Positions 58,733-64,000 of a DNA stretch of 64,000 bases are shown piece by piece. Under the pieces are notes generated by a model. That model did not search any database. It was given only the letters and a program-made list of their open reading frames with translations, and was not told the origin of the DNA. The stretch is taken from positions 60,602,001 to 60,666,000 of the forward strand of contig CM077597.1 in assembly GCA_039654915.1 (NCBI GenBank), read 5' to 3'. The position numbers were made by a program, and so were the translations under genes. This DNA is from Aquilaria yunnanensis. Lineage: Eukaryota; Streptophyta; Magnoliopsida; Malvales; Thymelaeaceae. Every line of letters starts with the position of its first letter. Position 1 is the first letter of the stretch.

Positions 58733-59281
58733 ATGGAGTCTTCTCTTTCCGCCCTACGAAAGTATTTTCCTTCCTTCCCAATAAATGTTCTTAAAAAGAT
58801 TTATCAAGCTAGATGTGAACGATTCAGAGTATTTATGCACAAAGGCATTCCTGATAATGTGCGGTGGCTAATCGAAGCTAAGGTTTGTTCAGCTGGTGAA
58901 GTTCCAGAAGCGTTCTTTCCCCGTATGCCCGGCTTTGGTAAAAGCGCTTATGCCAAAAAAAGAAGAGCAAAGAGGCTAGACGTTTGTCATAATTGTGGAT
59001 GGTGGATTTGCGGCAATAAATGTCGTTCTCCAAGAGTGATCACCAGAAATCGTAATGATAGAATAAGATTCATTAAGAATGGCTTGCGTAAGGAATCTCT
59101 AGAAGATATTCGAGAGGTTCTTGAAGCGCATTCTTGCGGAATAGTGCAATTTGAGGTTGTTGGATTATGGATAATTTTCCAAAAAGAACGAGATCGTTAC
59201 AGTCTTGGGAATCTGACCCTAAACGACCCTGTTTGCCAGTTTGTGAGAAAACTGGATGGGAAGCAAATCCCCGATTCGTAA
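58733..59281 (+). CDS. Basic Cys4 zinc-finger protein 3, intact
   Basis: 182 aa, single exon, intact. The start at 58733 (MESSLSALRKYF) aligns with the other two genes; an in-frame ATG at 58718 would add five residues absent from them. Contains YAKKRRAKR followed by CHNCGWWICGNKC (C-x2-C-x4-C-x3-C), then NRNDRIRFIKNGL, HSCGIVQ and LNDPVCQFVRKLDGKQ. Compared with gene 1, the sampled nucleotide differences are rich in synonymous third-position changes while the basic/finger region is kept, which hints at past purifying selection. Same family inference as for gene 1. Confidence 0.7.
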   Translation: MESSLSALRKYFPSFPINVLKKIYQARCERFRVFMHKGIPDNVRWLIEAKVCSAGEVPEAFFPRMPGFGKSAYAKKRRAKRLDVCHNCGWWICGNKCRSPRVITRNRNDRIRFIKNGLRKESLEDIREVLEAHSCGIVQFEVVGLWIIFQKERDRYSLGNLTLNDPVCQFVRKLDGKQIPDS

Positions 59282-59324
59282 AAGGCATTGAAGCCGTCCC
59301 TGGACATAAAACCAGTAGAAAACG

Positions 59325-59740
59325 TGAACTACGGTCATGACTACTGTACAGGCTAGTTGTCACTTTTCAAAATTTTTCCTTCTCTTCTGACAAATGATGT
59401 ACCTGCTCCTGACGTGATCCACAGTCACGATTACTGTACATGCTAGCTGTCGCTTTTGAAATTATCCTCCCAATAATGTACCCACTCCTGACATGAGATA
59501 CAGTTATGATTACTGTATATAGCTGCCACTTTTTAAAATTTTCCTTCTCTTCCAACAATCACGTACCTACTCCTGACGTAAGCTACAGTAGTGACTACTG
59601 TACATGCTAGCAGCTATTTTGAAAATTTTCCTCCTCTTTTAACGATAGTGTACCCATACCTGACCAAAGTCATACTTGTGACTACTGTGAATAGCTGGCA
59701 ATAATGTATCCATTCTTGAAAATAAAATTATTGCCTTATC
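59325..59740 (+). repeat. About five ~85-bp intergenic units upstream of LOG, with TGACG motifs
   Basis: The ACTACTGTACA-type core recurs at about 59340, 59431, 59511, 59596 and 59681. Between cores lie GCTAGCTGTC, CTTTT.AAAATTTTCCT, AATAATGTACC and CTCCTGACGT words. TGACG occurs at 59410-59414 and 59574-59578 (as CTGACGTGA and CTGACGTAAG), resembling as-1/ocs-type bZIP sites. The same unit occurs once in front of genes 2 and 3, so it has been amplified here. Confidence 0.65.
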
Positions 59741-59750
59741 TCTTCATCTC

Positions 59751-59760
59751 TATAAATATA
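59751..59760 (+). promoter_or_regulatory. TATA box of the LOG gene
   Basis: TATAAATATA preceded by CCTTATCTCTTCATCTC, a variant of the block in front of genes 2 and 3. It lies 40 bp upstream of ATG 59791, implying a very short leader. Confidence 0.6.
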
Positions 59761-59790
59761 TCCTCTTTTCTCACAAGGGTAAGAATAGGA

Positions 59791-60420
59791 ATGGAGAAAA
59801 CCCCAACTCGTAAATCCCGAAGTATTTGTGTATTTTCTGGGGCTTTTCCTGGAAAAGATGAAGAGTATTTAAAGGCAGCCAACCATTTGGGTAGAGTATT
59901 AGCTGAGCGAAAAATACATTTAGTTTATGGAGGAGGTAGTGTCGGATTAATGGGAGGTGTAGCATCAGCAGCATCTTTAGGAGAAAGTCAAGTTTTGGGC
60001 ATCATCCCTGGACCTTTGAAATTTGTTTCTAGGGGCACGATTGGAGAAGAATTAGTGGTTAAAAATTTGCAAGAGCGTGTGTTACAAATGCTTTTAAATG
60101 CTGATGCTTTTATCGCTCTACCAGGTGGTTTTGGCACATTGGGAGAAGTCTTTCAAATTGCTTCCATGGCCCAACTTAATTTGCATAAGAAACCCATTGG
60201 GCTTTTAAATGTTAACAATTTCTTTACAGGTCTGATAGCTTTTATGGATTATGCTATGCAGAAGAATTTCATATCAAGAGTGGCACGGCGAATCATAATA
60301 TCCGCAACAACTGCTGAAGAATTGCTAGATAAAATACAAGCTTTTGTTCCTGAACCAGATCCAGCAATGATTCAGATAGACTGGACACGACAGTCTTTCC
60401 CGACCAGTTCACTCCCATAA
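59791..60420 (+). CDS. LOG-like: LOG-type cytokinin riboside 5'-monophosphate phosphoribohydrolase
   Basis: 209 aa, intronless and intact. Family reaction: releases active free-base cytokinin from its nucleotide by removing ribose 5'-phosphate, normally in the cytosol. Visible motifs: SICVFSGAFPGKDEEY at the N-terminus; GGGSVGLMG (47-55); VLGIIPGPL; the loop NLQERVLQM with the conserved Arg (R96), although the usual RK pair is RV here; and the signature PGGFGTLGE (111-119) with catalytic Glu119, then ASMAQLNLHKKPIGLLNVN. Length is that of plant LOGs. I chose ATG 59791 because the earlier in-frame ATG (59704) lies upstream of the TATA box. Ordinary plant LOG genes have several introns, so this looks like a retrocopy or a captured gene. 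It is co-directional with the zinc-finger genes and shares their promoter type. Confidence 0.85.
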   Translation: MEKTPTRKSRSICVFSGAFPGKDEEYLKAANHLGRVLAERKIHLVYGGGSVGLMGGVASAASLGESQVLGIIPGPLKFVSRGTIGEELVVKNLQERVLQMLLNADAFIALPGGFGTLGEVFQIASMAQLNLHKKPIGLLNVNNFFTGLIAFMDYAMQKNFISRVARRIIISATTAEELLDKIQAFVPEPDPAMIQIDWTRQSFPTSSLP

Positions 60421-60960
60421 TGGTCCTCTACTCACCCTGTTGAAGTATTGTGGAAGAAAGAAGCGATCTGATCCGTTTTTCTTGTCCTTTAGTTTTATTA
60501 TCAGCATTTTCTTTTGCGTTTCAGTTTTTCTTTTCAAGGAATTTCTTTTTTTATAAGATAGTTTCGTCCATACTGATATTAAAACAATAGGACAATGCCT
60601 TTAGGTTGGAATGGTTGAGTAAAGAGTAATTTTTATTACTCTTGAGACGCATCCTATTAGGTCTACTAGGCATAACATTTTGGGGTAGTTAAGTTTTAAC
60701 CTTATTCGGATGACATATCTCACAAGGGAATCTATATTTACAGAAGAAAATATTAGATTAACCTTGAATATTGATTCCAAACATCCGTTCCCTTTACATA
60801 ATTTGTCAGTGTTATTGTCATCATCAAGATTCACTCATCTTATCGAAGTTTAAATTTTTGCACTCACCTATTATGAAAATTCACACTTTCGAAGAAAATT
60901 ATTCCAATTTCAATTGCTTTCATATAAATTTCGCTCGAGGTCCTAAGGAAAGCTACTTAG
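60421..60960. other. LOG downstream region, no gene
   Basis: AT-rich 3' flank. A T-rich stretch near 60475-60560 could hold poly-A signals. No coding content recognised. Confidence 0.45.
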
Positions 60961-61615
60961 CCTCAAAATCAATTTTCATCATCGGGGTTTTAAGGATGGA
61001 ACCTTTGCCTCAAAAATAATCAATCTTCATCATCGGGGTTTTAAGGATGGAACCTTTGCATCGAAAACAATCAATTTTCATCATCGGGGTTTTAAGGATG
61101 GAACCTTTGCCTCGAAAACAATCAATCTTCATCATCGGGGTTTTAAGGATGGAACCTTTGCCTCGAAAACAATCAATTTTCATCATCGGGGTTTTAAGGA
61201 TGGAACCTTTGCCTCGAAAATAATCAATTTTCATCATCGGGGTTTTAAGGATGGAACCTTTGCCTCGAAAACAATCAATTTTCATCATCGGGGTTTTAAG
61301 GATGGAACCATTGCCTCGAAAATAATCAATTTTCATCATCGGGGTTTTAAGGATGGAACCTTTGCCTCGAAAACAATCAATTTTCATCATCGGGGTTTTA
61401 AGGATGGAACCTTTGCCTCGAAAATAATCAATTTTCATCATCGGGGTTTTAAGGATGGAACCTTTGCCTCGAAAATAATCAATTTTCATCATCGGGGTTT
61501 TAAGGATGGAACCTTTGCCTCGAAAACAATCAATTTTCATCATCGGGGTTTTAAGGATGGAACCTTTGCCTCGAAATCAATCAATCAATCTGAGGTTTTA
61601 AGGATGGAACCTTTG
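60961..61615 (+). repeat. 51-bp tandem array, about 12-13 copies
   Basis: Unit contains TCATCATCGGGGTTTTAAGG and ATGGAACCTTTGCCTCGAAA, repeating every 51 bp from about 60976 to 61538, with a final altered copy at 61590. Because 51 is a multiple of three, a 177-codon ORF stays open on the - strand (61010-61543); I do not regard it as a gene. The GGGGTTTTAAGGA...CCTTTGCCTC part forms a weak inverted repeat related to that in the next array. Confidence 0.85.
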
Positions 61616-64000
61616 CCTCGAGATCAATCAATCATTCAGTCCATCTTACAACGATAGAACCTTTCCTATCGTTAGAGGTTCTAAGGACCTTTCCTTAACC
61701 TCAAACAAACAAACAATCAATCATTCAGTCCATCTTACAACGATAGAACCTTTCCTATCGTTAGAGGTTCTAAGGACCTTTCCTTAAACCTCAAACAAAC
61801 AATCAATCATTCAGTCCATCTTACAACGATAGAACCTTTCCTATCGTTAGAGGTTCTAAGGACCTTTCCTTAAACCTCAAACAATCAATCATCAATTTTT
61901 CTTAAACGATAAGAGAGTTCTTATCGCAGAGGTTCTAAGGTAGGGCCCTTAACCTCAAACTTTCAACGATAGAAGGGTTCCTATCGTCGAGGTTCTAAGG
62001 TAGGGCCCTTAACCTCAAACTTGCAACGATAGGAGAGTTCCTATCGTCGAGGTTCTAAGGAGAGTTCCTTAACCTCAAACAATCAATCATTCAGTCCATC
62101 TTACAACGATAGAACCTTTCCTATCGTTACAGGTTCTAAGGACCTTTCCTTAACCTCAAACAAACAATCAATCATTCAGTCCATCTTACAACGATAGAAC
62201 CTTTCCTATCGTTAGAGGTTCTAAGGACCTTTCCTTAAACCTCAAACAAACAATCAATCATTCAGTCCATCTTACAACGATAGAACCTTTCCTATCGTTA
62301 GAGGTTCTAAGGACCTTTCCTTAACCTCAAACAAACAATCAATCATTCAGTCCATCTTACAACGATAGAACCTTTCCTATCGTTAGAGGTTCTAAGGACC
62401 TTTCCTTAAACCTCAAACAAACAATCAATCATTCAGTCCATCTTACAACGATAGAACCTTTCCTATCGTTAGAGGTTCTAAGGACCTTTCCTTAAACCTT
62501 ATACAAACAATCAATCATTCAGTCCATCTTACAACGATAGAACCTTTCCTATCGTTAGAGGTTCTAAGGACCTTTCCTTAACCTCAAACAAACAATCAAT
62601 CATTCAGTCCATCTTACAACGATAGAACCTTTCCTATCGTTAGAGGTTCTAAGGACCTTTCCTTAAACCTCAAACAAACAATCAATCATTCAGTCCATCT
62701 TACAACGATAGAACCTTTCCTATCGTTAGAGGTTCTAAGGACCTTTCCTTAACCTCAAACAAACAATCAATCATTCAGTCCATCTTACAACGATAGAACC
62801 TTTCCTATCGTTAGAGGTTCTAAGGACCTTTCCTTAAACCTCAAACAAACAATCAATCATTCAGTCCATCTTACAACGATAGAACCTTTCCTATCGTTAG
62901 AGGTTCTAAGGACCTTTCCTTAAACCTCAAAAAACAATCAATCATTCAGTCTATCTTACAACGATAGAACCATTCCTATCGTTAAACCTCAAACAAACAA
63001 TCAATCATTCAGTCCATCTTACAACGATAGAACCTTTCCTATCGTTAGAGGTTCTAAGGACCTTTCCTTAACCTCAAACAAACAAACAATCAATCAGTCA
63101 GTCCATCTTACAACGATAGAACCTTTCCTATCGTTAGAGGTTCTAAGGACCTTTCCTTAAACCTCAAACAAACAATCAATCATTCAGTCCATCTTACAAC
63201 GATAGAACCTTTCCTATCGTTAGAGGTTCTAAGGACCTTTCCTTAAACCTCAAACAAACAATCAATCATTCAGTCCATCTTACAACGATAGAACCTTTCC
63301 TATCGTTAGAGGTTCTAAGGACCTTTCCTTAAACCTCAAACAAACAATCAATCATTCAGTCCATCTTACAACGATAGAACCTTTCCTATCATTAGAGGTT
63401 CTAAGGACCTTTCCTTAAACCTCAAAAAACAATCAATCATTCAGTCTATCTTACAACGATAGAACCATTCCTATCGTTAAACCTCAAACAAACAATCAAT
63501 CATTCAGTCCATCTTACAACGATAGAACCTTTCCTATCGTTAGAGGTTCTAAGGACCTTTCCTTAACCTCAAACAAACAAACAATCAATCAGTCAGTCCA
63601 TCTTACAACGATAGAACCTTTCCTATCGTTAGAGGTTCTAAGGACCTTTCCTTAAACCTCAAACAAACAATCAATCATTCAGTCCATCTTACAACGATAG
63701 AACCTTTCCTATCGTTAGAGGTTCTAAGGACCTTTCCTTAAACCTCAAACAAACAATCAATCATTCAGTCCATCTTACAACGATAGAACCTTTCCTATCG
63801 TTAGAGGTTCTAAGGACCTTTCCTTAACCTCAAACAAACAATCAATCATTCAGTCCATCTTACAACGATAGAACCTTTCCTATCGTTACAGGTTCTAAGG
63901 ACCTTTCCTTAAACCTCAAACAAACAATCAATCATTCAGTCCATCTTACAACGATAGAAGTTTTCCTATCGTTAGAGGTTCTAAGGACCTTTCCTTAACC
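61616..64000 (+). repeat. 85-86-bp hairpin-bearing tandem array to window end
   Basis: About 26-28 copies. Each unit has AACGATAG-(8 nt)-CTATCGTT, a perfect 8-bp stem, followed by a second inverted repeat GAGGTTCTAAGGA...TCCTTAAACCTC, joined by ACAATCAATCATTCAGTCC. Three variant units at 61890-62080 have TTCTTATCG or GGGTTCCTATCG forms. Extends past 64000. Confidence 0.85.
62925..63990 (+). repeat. Higher-order 495-bp repeat within the array
   Basis: A shortened unit with GAACCATTCC and missing second hairpin occurs at about 62967 and 63462; a CAATCAGTCAGTCC variant occurs at about 63091 and 63586. Both pairs are 495 bp apart, so a block of several units was duplicated. Confidence 0.65.

Larger units (their letters stand above)
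48796..64000 (+). mobile_element. Ogre-type LTR element carrying cargo genes, 3' end outside window
   Basis: LTR 48796-52623, PBS at 52626, then an 11.4-kb internal region with three tandem zinc-finger genes (57130-59281), a LOG gene (59791-60420) and large tandem arrays (60961-64000). All genes read in the same direction as the LTR. No gag, protease, RT or integrase motif is seen after the PBS. Either coding domains follow beyond 64000, as in Ogre elements with an extra ORF region before gag, or the element is non-autonomous. That the genes belong to the element is inferred from position; the 3' LTR is not visible. Confidence 0.6.

Noticed and set aside
59704..59790. Upstream in-frame ATG giving a longer LOG protein
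   Set aside because: It lies upstream of the TATA box, and the extra residues are hydrophobic and unlike LOG proteins. ATG 59791 matches the family start.
61010..61543. 177-codon minus-strand ORF with a 17-residue repeat
   Set aside because: It is the 51-bp tandem array read in a frame that stays open because 51 is divisible by three. No start context, promoter or non-repeat sequence.
60961..64000. CRISPR-like appearance of regularly spaced repeats
   Set aside because: Units are directly adjacent with no unique spacers, in a plant genome. They are tandem satellite-like arrays.

Overview
This window is repeat-dense nuclear DNA from a flowering plant, probably a eudicot; I cannot name the species. 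Evidence: nested plant LTR retrotransposons (Tat/Retand-like and chromovirus-type Ty3/gypsy, an Ogre-type element), plant-style introns, TATA-box promoters, solo LTRs with 5-bp target-site duplications (TSDs), and frequent C-to-T style nonsense mutations typical of methylated elements. I see no ordinary multi-exon host gene, rRNA, functional tRNA or CRISPR array.

Layout. 1-3066 is most of a 3-kb LTR inserted in the 3' part of a Tat element (A, + strand, LTR 5326-6186). A second LTR lies at 6389-7257, followed by a tRNA-like segment. 7440-10613 is an internally deleted Tat copy (B1, - strand). 11383-28535 is a decayed Tat element (E, + strand) split by a second Tat element (B2, - strand, 15600-27631, TSD CTAGG). 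B2 in turn contains two solo LTRs, one of them inside an intron. 28652-31161 is a 2.5-kb solo LTR (TSD TTAAG). 31162-36859 is a decayed chromovirus (- strand) broken by two more solo LTRs. 36860-46395 is the best-preserved Tat element (C, + strand: LTR, PBS, gag-pol remnant, antisense gene, no 3' LTR). 46396-48795 holds chromovirus pol and LTR-like pieces.

The Tat copies share an antisense gene (aORF) downstream of integrase. It has its own TATA box, up to four exons, an N-terminal domain of the 'putative gypsy-type transposon' (Transposase_28) kind, a basic/acidic linker and a C-terminal coiled coil. Five versions can be compared here and all are damaged.

The most unusual part is 48796-64000. 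A 3.8-kb Ogre-type LTR (which carries a SKP1 C-terminal fragment) is followed by a textbook Ogre-like PBS. Instead of gag-pol, the next 11 kb holds three tandem intronless genes for ~182-aa basic zinc-finger proteins resembling the nucleic-acid-binding cysteine-rich proteins of carlavirus-like plant RNA viruses, then an intronless, apparently intact LOG-type cytokinin-activating enzyme. Genes 2, 3 and LOG are preceded by related promoter blocks (a CATCACTATAAAT-type TATA box); upstream of LOG the intergenic unit is amplified about five times and includes TGACG motifs. Beyond LOG come 51-bp and 85-86-bp hairpin-forming tandem arrays reaching the window end. My inference is that this is cargo of a very large Ogre-type (perhaps non-autonomous) element: a virus-like regulatory protein family plus a hormone-activating enzyme. 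Whether the element's gag-pol lies beyond 64000 cannot be seen.
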